Assembly: GCF_023823685.1 (NCBI RefSeq) | Contig: NZ_JAMXBF010000015.1 | Span: forward strand, 1 to 64,000 | Direction: 5' to 3' | Origin: Pseudomonas subflava | Lineage (GTDB): Bacteria > Pseudomonadota > Gammaproteobacteria > Pseudomonadales > Pseudomonadaceae | Length of the DNA: 64,000 bases | Part shown: piece after piece, positions 1-7,821 of the stretch | Numbering within the stretch: the first letter of the stretch is position 1 | How the letters are laid out: the number at the start of each line of letters is the position of its first letter | The notes under the pieces: generated by a model | The model's input: only the letters and a program-made list of their open reading frames with translations | The model's database searches: none | What the model was told of the DNA's origin: nothing | Position numbers and translations under genes: made by a program

Positions 1-28
1 ATTCTACAGCGTTCAAAACCGCTGTCAA
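1..28 (-). promoter_or_regulatory. rRNA-type promoter P3 (leftward, at window edge)
   Basis: Minus strand: perfect -35 TTGACA at 28-23, a 16-bp spacer, -10 TAGAAT at 6-1. The transcript would start outside the window. With the two upstream copies this forms a triple tandem promoter. From memory this arrangement precedes 16S rRNA genes in Pseudomonas; the rRNA gene itself is not visible here. Confidence 0.75.
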
Positions 29-105
29 CCACCTCCTTTACAGCATCTTCGATCACTTGATCGAAGCGCCAACAGGACTCAACCACCACCCTGTCAGCCC
101 GGCGC

Positions 106-133
106 ATTCTACTCGAATCCGCCATCCGGTCAA
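106..133 (-). promoter_or_regulatory. rRNA-type promoter P2 (leftward)
   Basis: Minus strand: -35 TTGACC at 133-128, a 16-bp spacer, -10 TAGAAT at 111-106, then a GCGCC discriminator. Its architecture is the same as the copies at 203-230 and 1-28. The repeated 16-bp spacing and GC discriminators are typical of stringently controlled stable-RNA promoters. Confidence 0.75.
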
Positions 134-202
134 TCTCTTTTTTCGTCTAACTCTTTGTTTTTCAAGGAGTTTTTCGGGAGGACTGCGCCGGAAGTGGTGC
201 GC

Positions 203-230
203 ATTATAAGGACCTAATTCCGGCCGTCAA
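203..230 (-). promoter_or_regulatory. rRNA-type promoter P1 (leftward)
   Basis: Read on the minus strand: -35 TTGACG at 230-225, a 16-bp spacer, and a consensus -10 TATAAT at 208-203, followed by a GC-rich discriminator (GCGC). An A/T-rich stretch at about 236-262 lies where an UP element would be. It is the first of three identically spaced promoters pointing off the left edge. Confidence 0.75.
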
Positions 231-283
231 CACCTTTTCTGAAAAGATTCCGCAATTCTTTATCCCACCTCTATAGGCAGTTT

Positions 284-1684
284 TTAGGCCTGCATGATCC
301 AGCCCTCGACACCCATCGCCGCCTGGCGCAACGCCTCGGAGCGAGTCGGATGGGGATGGCAGATCAATGCTATGTCCTCGGCAGACGCGGCAAACTCCAT
401 GGCCACGCAGTACTCACCGATCATCTCGCTCACGCTCGGGCCCACCATGTGGACGCCGAGGATCTCGTCGGTGTACTCGTCTGCCAGCACCTTCACAAAA
501 CCTTCGGTCTCGTGGTTGATCTTGGCGCGACTGTTGGCGGTGAAGGGGAACTTGCCCACTCGATAGGCCCTCCCCTCCGCCTTGAGCTGCTCTTCGGTCC
601 TGCCGACGCAAGCCACCTCGGGCTTGGTATAGATGACGCTGGGAATGACCTCGTAGTTCACCTCGGCGGCCTTTCCGGCGATCTTCTCGATGCAGGCGAT
701 CGCCTCGTCTTCCGCCTTGTGCGCCAGCATTAGCCCGGACGTAACGTCGCCGATCACCCAGATGCCTGACACCGAGGTCTGGTGCTGCTCGTTCGTCAGC
801 ATGCCGCGCTTGTCCGTGGCCAGGCCAACGCTCTCGAGCCCCAGGCCTTCGGTATAGGGACGCCGGCCGATGGCCACCAGCACATAGTCAGCTTCCAGTG
901 TCTGCGCATCACCGCCGGCAGCCGGCTCGATATTCAGCTCGACGCCCTCATCCTTGACCAATGCCCCCGTCACCTTGCTGCCGAGCCTGAAGCTCATGCC
1001 CTGCTTGCTCAGTGAGCGCTGTAGAGTCTTGGCCGTCTCGTCGTCCAGGCCGGGACAGATTCGATCGAGATACTCGACCACCGTCACCTCGCTGCCCAGG
1101 CGCCGCCACACGGAGCCCAGTTCGAGCCCGATAACACCCGCGCCGATGACGACCAGATGCCTGGGTACCTCGGGGAGAGACAGCGCTCCGGTGGAATCGA
1201 GGATGCGCTGGTTATCGATGGTTATGCCGGGCAGTGGCGTAGGCTCCGAGCCGGTGGCGATCACGATGTCCTTTGCCTGCAGCTCGGTCTGGCTGCCGTC
1301 AGCCGCGGTGACCTGCACCCGTCCCGCCCCCGCCAGTTTGCCCCAGCCCTTGATCCACTCGACCTTGTTCTTGCGAAAGAGGAACTCGATGCCCTTGGTC
1401 AGCGCGGTAACGCTTTCCTCCTTCTGCTTCATCATCTGGGCCAGATTGAGCACGGGCTTGACCTCAATGCCGAGGTTGGCGAACTCCTTGCCGGCCGCCG
1501 CATCGTAAAGCTCCGAAGCATGCAGCAATGCCTTGGATGGCATGCAGCCGACATTCAGGCAGGTGCCGCCGAGCGTCTCACGCCCCTCCACGCAAGCCAC
1601 CTTGAGCCCCAGCTGCCCGGCGCGAATGGCGGCGTTGTAACCGCCGGGACCACCGCCGATCACCACTACATCATATGCTCTCAT
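284..1684 (-). CDS. lpd3: Dihydrolipoamide dehydrogenase (E3, Lpd3-like)
   Basis: FAD-dependent disulfide reductase, 466 aa, the normal E3 length. It reoxidises dihydrolipoamide of 2-oxoacid dehydrogenase complexes with NAD+. The N-terminal FAD dinucleotide fold (GGGPGG, residues 10-15) is followed by the redox-active disulfide Cys42/Cys47 in GGTCLNVGC. A second Rossmann motif (GAGVIGLE, about residue 182) binds NAD. The C-terminal interface domain carries the catalytic HPHPT...E motif near residue 445. No E1 or E2 gene is adjacent, so it is a stand-alone copy, as I recall for lpd3 of P. aeruginosa; it could equally be named lpdA. It is transcribed toward the stable-RNA promoters. Confidence 0.93.
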   Translation of the reverse strand: MRAYDVVVIGGGPGGYNAAIRAGQLGLKVACVEGRETLGGTCLNVGCMPSKALLHASELYDAAAGKEFANLGIEVKPVLNLAQMMKQKEESVTALTKGIEFLFRKNKVEWIKGWGKLAGAGRVQVTAADGSQTELQAKDIVIATGSEPTPLPGITIDNQRILDSTGALSLPEVPRHLVVIGAGVIGLELGSVWRRLGSEVTVVEYLDRICPGLDDETAKTLQRSLSKQGMSFRLGSKVTGALVKDEGVELNIEPAAGGDAQTLEADYVLVAIGRRPYTEGLGLESVGLATDKRGMLTNEQHQTSVSGIWVIGDVTSGLMLAHKAEDEAIACIEKIAGKAAEVNYEVIPSVIYTKPEVACVGRTEEQLKAEGRAYRVGKFPFTANSRAKINHETEGFVKVLADEYTDEILGVHMVGPSVSEMIGEYCVAMEFAASAEDIALICHPHPTRSEALRQAAMGVEGWIMQA

Positions 1685-1703
1685 GAAGCATCCCCTCTTC
1701 GAG

Positions 1704-2906
1704 TCAGCGACTGGCCGGCACAGGCACTACGCTCGGCGCGCGGCTCAGCAGGTGGAAGGCCACGAAGGCCGCCGTGGCGAAAGAACCATGAAGAAGAACC
1801 ATAGGCCACGACGTGCCGTCCTGCAGGAGAGCGAGCAGGACACCGGCCAAAGTGGCGCCGGCCATCTGCGCGAAGCCCATGAAGCCTGCCGCCAGCCCGG
1901 CGCGATGAGCGTTGGGAATCACCGCTCCGGCCACCGATGCCGGCAGCACCATGCCGCCGCCCACGTTAACCAGCACCTGCGGTAACGAAACACCCAGCAC
2001 GGAGAGACCGAAGAGGCCATGGGCCACCAGTGTCAACGCCGCGCCGGCCGCCACCAGGGCGACGCCGATGGCGACGATGCGCTGCGGGCCAAGCTGCATG
2101 ATCTTTCTCTGGGTAAACAAGGCGCCGGCAATCAGGCCGGAGACGATAGCGCCGAAGGTTACGCCGTACTCCGCGGCGGTCAGGCCCAGCAGCTTTATAT
2201 AGACGGTGGACGACCCGGCGATTACACAGAACATCGCACCGTAGGTGAAGGCCAGGGTAAGCGCGAAGGTACGCACCGAGAGCCCGCGCAGCAGGTCCCG
2301 GTAATCGCCGGCGAGCCTCATCAGGCGCCCAGCCTGCGGGTCCAGGTGCGGGTTGCTCTCCTTATAGAAGAAGAGCACCGCCAACAACGCCACCCCGCCC
2401 ACGGCCATGGCGGCCAGCACCGGCGCCTGCCACCCCCAATACGCAGTCAGCAGACCGCCGAGCATCGGGGCCAGAGCGATGGAGGTCAGCATGCCGATCA
2501 CTGTCAGCGCCAGGGCCGGACCGGCATGGGCCTGCCACACATCGCGAACCATCGCACGCGCCAGAACCAGCGCCGAGCACGCTCCTAATCCCTGTAGTGC
2601 CCGGGCCGCGATGAATTCGGAAAGATCGCCAGCCAGCAGCATCCAGCCGGTTGCCAACAGATAGCCGAGCAGGCCGGCGATCAGAACCGGGCGACGACCG
2701 AGGCGGTCCGACAGCGGCCCCACTACCAATTGCCCCAGACCGAAGGCTGCAACGAATGTCGACAGCGCGGCCAGGCTCGAGCCCTGCGCGGCCGCAAAGC
2801 CCTGCTCCAGCTCGCCGAGCGCGGGAATCAGCAACTGGGTGGAGATTTCCCCCAGCGCGGTCAGCGTCATGAGCATCAGCAGCAGCGTTCTGGACGGTTT
2901 CGGCAT
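1704..2906 (-). CDS. MFS drug/metabolite exporter (Bcr/CflA type)
   Basis: A 400-aa polytopic inner-membrane protein with about 12 hydrophobic segments. The loop 2-3 motif GPLSDRLGRRPV (about residues 62-73) is the major-facilitator motif A, and the overall pattern fits the DHA1/Bcr-CflA drug-proton antiporters. The N terminus begins directly with the first membrane segment. It ends 19 bp before the lpd start, so the two may be cotranscribed. The divergent intergenic region to the thioesterase gene carries an A/T-rich inverted repeat that could control both. The substrate cannot be read from the sequence. Confidence 0.85.
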   Translation of the reverse strand: MPKPSRTLLLMLMTLTALGEISTQLLIPALGELEQGFAAAQGSSLAALSTFVAAFGLGQLVVGPLSDRLGRRPVLIAGLLGYLLATGWMLLAGDLSEFIAARALQGLGACSALVLARAMVRDVWQAHAGPALALTVIGMLTSIALAPMLGGLLTAYWGWQAPVLAAMAVGGVALLAVLFFYKESNPHLDPQAGRLMRLAGDYRDLLRGLSVRTFALTLAFTYGAMFCVIAGSSTVYIKLLGLTAAEYGVTFGAIVSGLIAGALFTQRKIMQLGPQRIVAIGVALVAAGAALTLVAHGLFGLSVLGVSLPQVLVNVGGGMVLPASVAGAVIPNAHRAGLAAGFMGFAQMAGATLAGVLLALLQDGTSWPMVLLHGSFATAAFVAFHLLSRAPSVVPVPASR

Positions 2907-2952
2907 GATCGATCTCCTGGTGCGAGGCCACCTCGAAGCGATGTGACCATTT

Positions 2953-2977
2953 ATATTTCGACCATAATATGAAATAT
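2953..2977. promoter_or_regulatory. Inverted repeat in divergent promoter region
   Basis: Perfect 7-bp arms ATATTTC (2953-2959) and GAAATAT (2971-2977), separated by 11 bp containing CATAATAT. It sits between the divergent MFS and thioesterase genes, in an A/T-rich patch of otherwise GC-rich DNA. It could be an operator of a TetR/MarR-type regulator; no binding protein is identified. Confidence 0.35.
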
Positions 2978-3015
2978 TGAATGATGTCCATCATCAAAAG
3001 ACAAGAGGAACCACC

Positions 3016-3555
3016 ATGCAGGCAACTACCCGCGAACAAACGCTTCATCACTGGCAGGAAGCCGAGCGCGCCGCCCGTGCCAGACTCGGCGAACCCGGCA
3101 CGCTGTCGCTGAAACAGGTCAGCGAGCTGAGCGCACAGGAATTCTTCGACCGTATCGGCAGCGGCGAACTGCCCTGCCCGCCTTTCGGCCACTTGGTCGA
3201 CTTCGTTCCGCTGGAATGGGAACCGGGGCGCTTCCTGTTCCAGGGCACGCCGGATGCTCGCCACTACAACCCGCTGGGCAGCGTCCATGGCGGTTACGCG
3301 GCGACCCTGCTGGATTCCTGCATGGGCTGCGCCGTGCATACCCGACTCCAGCCTGGCCAGGGTTACACCACCATGGACCTGAGGATCAGCTATGTACGAG
3401 CCATCACCAGCAAGGTCGGCCCGCTGCGCGCCGAGGGCCGCATCGTTCATATCGGCCGCTCCACCGCGTTGGCCGAGGGCCGCCTCTACGACGTGGATGA
3501 CCGCCTATACGCGGTCGGCTCCACCACCTGCATGATTCTCGACCTGCAAGCCTGA
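3016..3555 (+). CDS. Hotdog-fold thioesterase (PaaI/YigI-like)
   Basis: A 179-aa protein with an N-terminal helical extension followed by a single hotdog domain. The motif HGGYAATLLDSCMG (about residues 95-108) is the PaaI/4HBT signature in which the HGG loop and an acidic residue lie at the active site. It probably hydrolyses an acyl-CoA. The start at 3016 is preferred over an in-frame ATG at 2977 because AGAGGAA lies 5 bp upstream of it. The following thiolase gene points the same way, which suggests acyl-CoA metabolism. Confidence 0.8.
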   Translation: MQATTREQTLHHWQEAERAARARLGEPGTLSLKQVSELSAQEFFDRIGSGELPCPPFGHLVDFVPLEWEPGRFLFQGTPDARHYNPLGSVHGGYAATLLDSCMGCAVHTRLQPGQGYTTMDLRISYVRAITSKVGPLRAEGRIVHIGRSTALAEGRLYDVDDRLYAVGSTTCMILDLQA

Positions 3556-3562
3556 CCAAGCC

Positions 3563-3581
3563 CGGCCGGCCATGCCGGCCG
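3563..3581. other. GC-rich hairpin between thioesterase and thiolase genes
   Basis: Arms CGGCCGGC (3563-3570) and GCCGGCCG (3574-3581) with a 3-base loop lie just after the thioesterase stop. No T-tract follows, so it may protect an mRNA end or terminate with help rather than act as a standard intrinsic terminator. Confidence 0.4.
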
Positions 3582-3699
3582 AAGCTTCATAGAACGCTTC
3601 AATCCATAACATTACAATCAGCATATATACGCTCGTTTGAATAGCTTCTATCTTCTCTGCGAACGCGAATCCTCGCCTTCCACCACAGGACCCCTAGCC

Positions 3700-4830
3700 A
3701 TGACTTCCATCGTGATCGCCGGTTACGCCCGCTCTCCCTTCCACTTCGCCAAGAAAGGCGGCCTGATCAACCTGCGCCCCGATGATCTGGCGGCCCAGGT
3801 GTTGAAGGGCCTGGTCAACAAACTCGACCTCGACCCCAGCCAGCTGGAAGACGTGATCATGGGCTGTGCCTACCCCGAGGCCGAACAGGGTATGAACATC
3901 GCCCGCATCGCCAGTTTCCGCGCCGGCTTTCCCGAGACCCTGGGCGGCGCCACGGTCAACCGCTTCTGCGGCTCGTCCATGACCTCGGTGCACTTCGCAG
4001 CCGGACAGATCATGCTTGGCGCCGGTGATGCGTTCCTCTGCGCGGGCGTGGAATCCATGACGCGCGTGCCCATGGGCGGCTTCAACATTTCCCCCAACCC
4101 CAGCCTGATGAGCAGCTTCCCGCAGGTCTACATGGCCATGGGGCATACCGCCGAGGAAGTGGCCAAGCGCTACGCGATCAGCCGCGAAGAGCAGGAAGCC
4201 ATGGCCGTCGAGTCCCACGCCAAGGCCGTGCGCGCCCGCGACCTCGGCTACTTCAAGGACGAGATCCTCGCCGTGGAAACCCCGGACGGCGTGGTCAGCG
4301 AAGACGGCTGCATCCGCCCCGGCACCAACCTCGAGGCCCTGGCCCAGCTCAAACCGGCCTTCGGCGGTAGCGTCACGGCGGCCACCTCCTCGCCCCTTAC
4401 CGACGGCAGCGCCGCAGTGCTCGTTTGCACGGAGGAGTTCGCTCGTAGTCGCGGTCTGGACATCCTGACACGGGTGAAGGCTGTCGCCGTCGGCGGTTGC
4501 GCACCGGAGATCATGGGCATGGGCCCGGTGGTGGCCACCCGCAAGGTGCTGGAGCGTGCCGGCTTGAGCATTGCCGACATCGACCTGGTCGAGATCAACG
4601 AGGCCTTCGCCAGCCAGTCGATCGCCTGCGTGCGCGAGCTGGGCCTGGACATGGCACGGGTCAACCTGGACGGCGGAGCCCTCGCCCTTGGCCACCCGCT
4701 GGGTGCTACCGGCGCGCGTATCACCGGCAAGGCCGCGTCGCTGCTCAAGCGCACCGGCGGCCGCTACGCTATCGCCACCCAATGCATCGCCGGCGGCCAG
4801 GGCGTGGCCACCCTGCTCGAAGCCGTCTAA
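3700..4830 (+). CDS. Thiolase family acetyl-CoA acyltransferase
   Basis: A 376-aa protein of the FadA/AtoB thiolase superfamily, catalysing CoA-dependent cleavage or condensation of beta-ketoacyl-CoA. Visible catalytic elements are the nucleophilic cysteine in NRFCGSS (about residue 88), the NEAF motif (about residue 303), GGALALGHPLGATGAR with its active-site histidine, and the C-terminal CIAGGQG cysteine. The start at 3700 gives the standard MTSIVIAGYARSPF beginning and has ACAGGA upstream; an in-frame ATG 63 bp earlier would add an atypical leader. No fadB-like partner is adjacent. A TetR regulator follows. Confidence 0.92.
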   Translation: MTSIVIAGYARSPFHFAKKGGLINLRPDDLAAQVLKGLVNKLDLDPSQLEDVIMGCAYPEAEQGMNIARIASFRAGFPETLGGATVNRFCGSSMTSVHFAAGQIMLGAGDAFLCAGVESMTRVPMGGFNISPNPSLMSSFPQVYMAMGHTAEEVAKRYAISREEQEAMAVESHAKAVRARDLGYFKDEILAVETPDGVVSEDGCIRPGTNLEALAQLKPAFGGSVTAATSSPLTDGSAAVLVCTEEFARSRGLDILTRVKAVAVGGCAPEIMGMGPVVATRKVLERAGLSIADIDLVEINEAFASQSIACVRELGLDMARVNLDGGALALGHPLGATGARITGKAASLLKRTGGRYAIATQCIAGGQGVATLLEAV

Positions 4831-4843
4831 CCGGCACAGCAAC

Positions 4844-4870
4844 AGGACGTGGCCCGCGCGGCCACGTCCT
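4844..4870 (+). terminator. Terminator hairpin after thiolase gene
   Basis: An 11-bp perfect stem (4844-4854 with 4860-4870) with loop CGCGC lies 13 bp after the thiolase stop. The T-tract is short (TTTGG), so it is a probable but not ideal intrinsic terminator. Confidence 0.6.
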
Positions 4871-4962
4871 TTGGCGACGCTCCCCACGTGTCTGCACGCC
4901 CGAGCCCGCACTCGAGGGTGTAACATGAAGGTCAGCATTCCAATCCTGCCGGGGACTGACTC

Positions 4963-5523
4963 ATGCGCTATCCCGAAGACCACAAAGCCAAGACCCATCA
5001 ACGCATCATCGAGGAAGCCGCCCTGCGCTTTCGCCGCGACGGCGTACTGGCGACCGGCCTGCAACCTTTGATGAAGGCCCTGGGCCTGACCCACGGCGGC
5101 TTCTATGCCCACTTCAAGTCCAAGGACGACCTGGTCGAGCAGGCCCTGCAGCAGAGCGCCGACCAGCTCGAGGAAGGCCTCAAGGATCTCGAACAGGCTC
5201 CGCAGCCGCTGCAGACGCTGATCAAGCGCTATCTCTCCGCGGCCCACTGCGAATCGCCCGGCACCGGTTGCCCGCTTCCGACCATGTCTGCCGAGCTGGG
5301 CCAGCGCGGCCAGCCGAGCGAAGTCACCGACCGCATCGTGCGCGGGCGACTGGAGATGATCGCCAGCCAGCTTTCAGGCGAGCACGCCGAGCAGCAGAGT
5401 GCGCTGATCCTCTCGGCCATGGTCGGCGCTCTGGTGTTGTCGCGCAGCGTCAACGATCCGAAGCTGGCGGAACTGCTGCGGGTCGGTACGCGCAATCTGC
5501 TGCTGGAGCAGACGGCGGACTGA
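4963..5523 (+). CDS. TetR/AcrR family transcriptional regulator
   Basis: A 186-aa repressor-type protein. The N-terminal helix-turn-helix spans about residues 10-55 (RIIEEAALRFRRDG, then GLTHGGFYAHFKSKDDLVEQAL), a classical TetR_N signature. The C-terminal domain would bind ligand and dimerise; its GCPLPTMSAELG stretch resembles TetR_C domains of the AefR/LmrA type. It follows the thiolase on the same strand and is convergent with the SDR gene. The ligand and target promoters are not evident. Confidence 0.88.
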   Translation: MRYPEDHKAKTHQRIIEEAALRFRRDGVLATGLQPLMKALGLTHGGFYAHFKSKDDLVEQALQQSADQLEEGLKDLEQAPQPLQTLIKRYLSAAHCESPGTGCPLPTMSAELGQRGQPSEVTDRIVRGRLEMIASQLSGEHAEQQSALILSAMVGALVLSRSVNDPKLAELLRVGTRNLLLEQTAD

Positions 5524-5544
5524 GCCGCATCTGCGGAGCACAAA

Positions 5545-5580
5545 AAAAGCCCCCGCGGTTTCCCTCGGGGGCTTTTGTTT
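5545..5580. terminator. Bidirectional terminator between TetR and SDR genes
   Basis: A-tract, stem GCCCCCG/CGGGGGC with a 10-base loop, then TTTTGTTT. The flanking A-run and T-run make it functional in both directions for the two convergent genes. Confidence 0.8.
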
Positions 5581-5587
5581 TACGGCC

Positions 5588-6376
5588 TCAACGCTTGTAG
5601 CGCGGCGCCGCCTGATTACGCGACAGGTTCGGCCCCAGCGCGCCGCGGGCGGCGACGAAGGCCTGCCAGTCGGCAGCCTCCGGCAGCGACGGGATGGTGA
5701 TCAGCTCGCCCTGGTCGAAACCGGCCAACGCCGCGTCGACCATCTCGTCGACCTCCATGATCATCTCCGGCGGCAACTTGCTTTCGTCCAGGCCGCTGCG
5801 CCCCCAGATCTCGGTGCGGGTCACGCCCGGCAGCACGGCCTGGACCTGTACGCCCTTGCCGGCCAGCTCACCGTTTAGAGTCTGGGTCAAGCTCAGCACG
5901 TAGGCCTTGGAGGCGCTATACACGGCGTTGAACATCTCCGGCGCCAGCGCCACTACCGAAGCGAGGTTGATGATGGCGCCGCGGCCGCGGGCGGAAAACT
6001 GCGCGGCGGCCACAGAGGCCAGCCGGGTCAGCGCCACGACGTTGAGCTGGATGAGCTTCTCGGCCAGGTCCAGGTCGGCCTCCGCCAGGGTGCCGTTGCT
6101 GGCGATGCCGGCGTTGTTCACCAGCAGGCCGATTTCGAGGTCGCTGCGCAGGCGGTCCTCCACCGCCCGCAGTTCGTTCTTGTTGGCCAGATCGGCCTTC
6201 AGCACTTCCACCTGAACGCCGTATTCCTGATTCAGACGAACAGCCATGGCCTCCAGGCGCTGGTTATCACGTGCCACCAAAAGCAGATCGTGGCCGCGGC
6301 GCGCCAGGCGCTCTGCATAGGTCGCGCCGATACCTGCGGATGCACCGGTGATCAGTGCCTTGCCGAGTTTGCTCAT
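5588..6376 (-). CDS. Short-chain dehydrogenase/reductase
   Basis: A 262-aa NAD(P)-dependent oxidoreductase. It has the cofactor-binding TGASAGIG motif near residue 10, NNAGIAS near residue 87 and the catalytic YxxxK as YSASK near residue 152, with the serine of the triad upstream in NLASVV. The start at 6376 is favoured because GGGAG lies 7-8 bp upstream; an in-frame ATG at 6418 lacks this. It is divergent from tauA across about 290 bp that contains a long inverted repeat. The substrate is unknown. Confidence 0.87.
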   Translation of the reverse strand: MSKLGKALITGASAGIGATYAERLARRGHDLLLVARDNQRLEAMAVRLNQEYGVQVEVLKADLANKNELRAVEDRLRSDLEIGLLVNNAGIASNGTLAEADLDLAEKLIQLNVVALTRLASVAAAQFSARGRGAIINLASVVALAPEMFNAVYSASKAYVLSLTQTLNGELAGKGVQVQAVLPGVTRTEIWGRSGLDESKLPPEMIMEVDEMVDAALAGFDQGELITIPSLPEAADWQAFVAARGALGPNLSRNQAAPRYKR

Positions 6377-6425
6377 GTTTCGTCTCCCGAAGAATGGATA
6401 AGGCCGAATGGCCAACAACTATATT

Positions 6426-6462
6426 GGATTACGCCCGACATATTATATGACGAGCGTAATCC
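6426..6462. promoter_or_regulatory. Inverted repeat over a candidate leftward promoter
   Basis: Perfect 9-bp arms GGATTACGC (6426-6434) and GCGTAATCC (6454-6462), separated by 19 bp. The interval contains a leftward TATAAT (-10 at 6447-6442) with a weak CTGTTG -35 17 bp away at 6470-6465. The geometry suits an operator controlling the SDR gene, whose start lies about 65 bp downstream. Confidence 0.5.
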
Positions 6463-6670
6463 CACAACAGCTGTTTGCCTATGGCCCTCATAGACCGAGG
6501 GCTACCCCTACATATGACTATAAAAATAGTCTAAAAAAGTATTTATCTATTCCATTTTTATCACTTAGCTTTGCTCTACCGGACCACCGGACAAATCCCA
6601 AGAAGAACGACATCTGTCCAGTGGCTCGGCCTTCCCCGGAACGGTCCGCGCCCGTCCGAGGAGCATCAAC
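6463..6670. other. A/T-rich tauA upstream region
   Basis: This stretch holds no gene. It is markedly A/T-rich between about 6515 and 6560, unlike the neighbouring coding DNA, as expected for promoter DNA bound by a LysR-type activator. In other bacteria tau genes answer to Cbl/CysB; no specific box could be assigned here. A GAGGAG ribosome-binding site sits 7 bp before the tauA ATG. Confidence 0.4.
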
Positions 6671-7648
6671 ATGAGCATTCCCTTCGCCCGCCGCCTGCTG
6701 GCGGTACTGACGATTTCCAGCCTGAGCCTGAGCGCCCAGGCCGCCGATTTCACCGTTGCCTACCAGACCACCGTCGACCCGGCCAAGGTCGCCCAGGCCG
6801 ATGGCGCCTATGAAAAAGCCAGCAAGTCCGAGATCGACTGGCGCAAATTCGACGGTGGCGCCGAAGTCATCACCGCCGTGGCCTCCGGCGACGTGCAGAT
6901 TGGCTATGTCGGCTCCAGCCCGCTGGCTGCCGCGGCCACCCGCCAACTGCCGGTACAGACCTTCCTGATCGCCACCCAGATCGGCGCCGCCGAGGCCCTG
7001 GTCGCCCGTGACGGTAGCAAGATCAGCAAGCCGGAAGACCTGATCGGCAAGAAGGTCGCCGTGCCCTTCGTCTCCACCGGCCACTACAGCCTGCTGGCCG
7101 CGCTCAAGCACTGGAACATCGACCCGGCCAAGGTGCAGATCCTCAACCTCGCGCCGCCAGCGATCATCTCCGCCTGGAAGCGCGGCGACATCGACGCCAC
7201 CTACGTATGGGACCCGGCGCTGGGCGTGGCCAAGGAAAACGGCAAGGTGCTGATCACCTCCGGCGAGCTGAGCGAGTTGGGCGCACCGACCTTCGACGCC
7301 TGGATCGTGCGCAAGGACTTCGCCGAGAAGCATCCGGAAGTGGTGCGCGCCTTCGCCAAGGTGACCCTCGACGCCTACGCCGACTACAGCAAGGACCCGA
7401 AGGCCTGGTTGGCCAACCAGGACAACATCGCCAAGGTGGTGAAACTCTCCGGCGCCAAGGCCGAGGACATCCCGCTGCTGCTGCAGGGCAACGTCTTCCC
7501 CCTGGCCGCCGACCAGGCCACCGCCCTCGGCGCGCCGACCACCCAGGCCATCACCGACACCGCCAGGTTCCTCAAGGAGCAAGGCAAGGTCGACGCCGTG
7601 CTGCCGGACTACGCCCCCTACGTCAGCAATCAGTACGTCACCAACTGA
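6671..7648 (+). CDS. tauA: Taurine ABC transporter, periplasmic binding protein
   Basis: A 325-aa secreted protein with a cleavable signal peptide ending at about AQA-ADF (residue 24). The mature domain is an NMT1/SsuA-like periplasmic fold with the TauA-typical stretches YQTTVDPAKVAQ, IGYVGSSPLAAA and DATYVWDPALG. It binds taurine in the periplasm and delivers it to TauBC. It heads the tauABCD order, which is the strongest support for the specific name. A 173-bp gap with palindromes separates it from tauB and may lower downstream expression relative to the binding protein. Confidence 0.93.
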   Translation: MSIPFARRLLAVLTISSLSLSAQAADFTVAYQTTVDPAKVAQADGAYEKASKSEIDWRKFDGGAEVITAVASGDVQIGYVGSSPLAAAATRQLPVQTFLIATQIGAAEALVARDGSKISKPEDLIGKKVAVPFVSTGHYSLLAALKHWNIDPAKVQILNLAPPAIISAWKRGDIDATYVWDPALGVAKENGKVLITSGELSELGAPTFDAWIVRKDFAEKHPEVVRAFAKVTLDAYADYSKDPKAWLANQDNIAKVVKLSGAKAEDIPLLLQGNVFPLAADQATALGAPTTQAITDTARFLKEQGKVDAVLPDYAPYVSNQYVTN

Positions 7649-7663
7649 GGACTGGATTGGAAC

Positions 7664-7718
7664 CGCGGGCTTCACCCGCCCTACGTCGGATCCTTGCGCA
7701 GGGCGGGTGAAACCCGCG
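7664..7718. repeat. REP-like inverted repeat between tauA and tauB
   Basis: Two 19-base arms (7664-7682 and 7700-7718) are complementary at 18 of 19 positions, with a 17-base loop. The arm contains GGGTGAA/TTCACCC, resembling Pseudomonas repetitive extragenic palindromes. Two smaller hairpins follow before tauB: GAGCC/GGCTC near 7748-7761 and CGGCGG/CCGCCG near 7774-7793. They probably stabilise the tauA message or attenuate readthrough. Confidence 0.65.
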
Positions 7719-7821
7719 AACAACCAAGCATCGGGCCCTCAGTCGTGAGCCTTCAGGCTCGCAACTAAGGTTCGGCGGCAGGGAAACCGCCGCCGGATGC
7801 ACCCACATTGAAGAGAAAGAC

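Noticed and set aside
2362..3450. A 362-codon minus-strand frame overlapping the MFS and thioesterase genes
   Set aside because: It covers two well-supported genes in other frames and has no family resemblance.
3637..3699. N-terminal extension of the thiolase from the upstream ATG
   Set aside because: It adds 21 residues before the conserved MTSIVIAGYARSPF start, and the better ribosome-binding site belongs to 3700.
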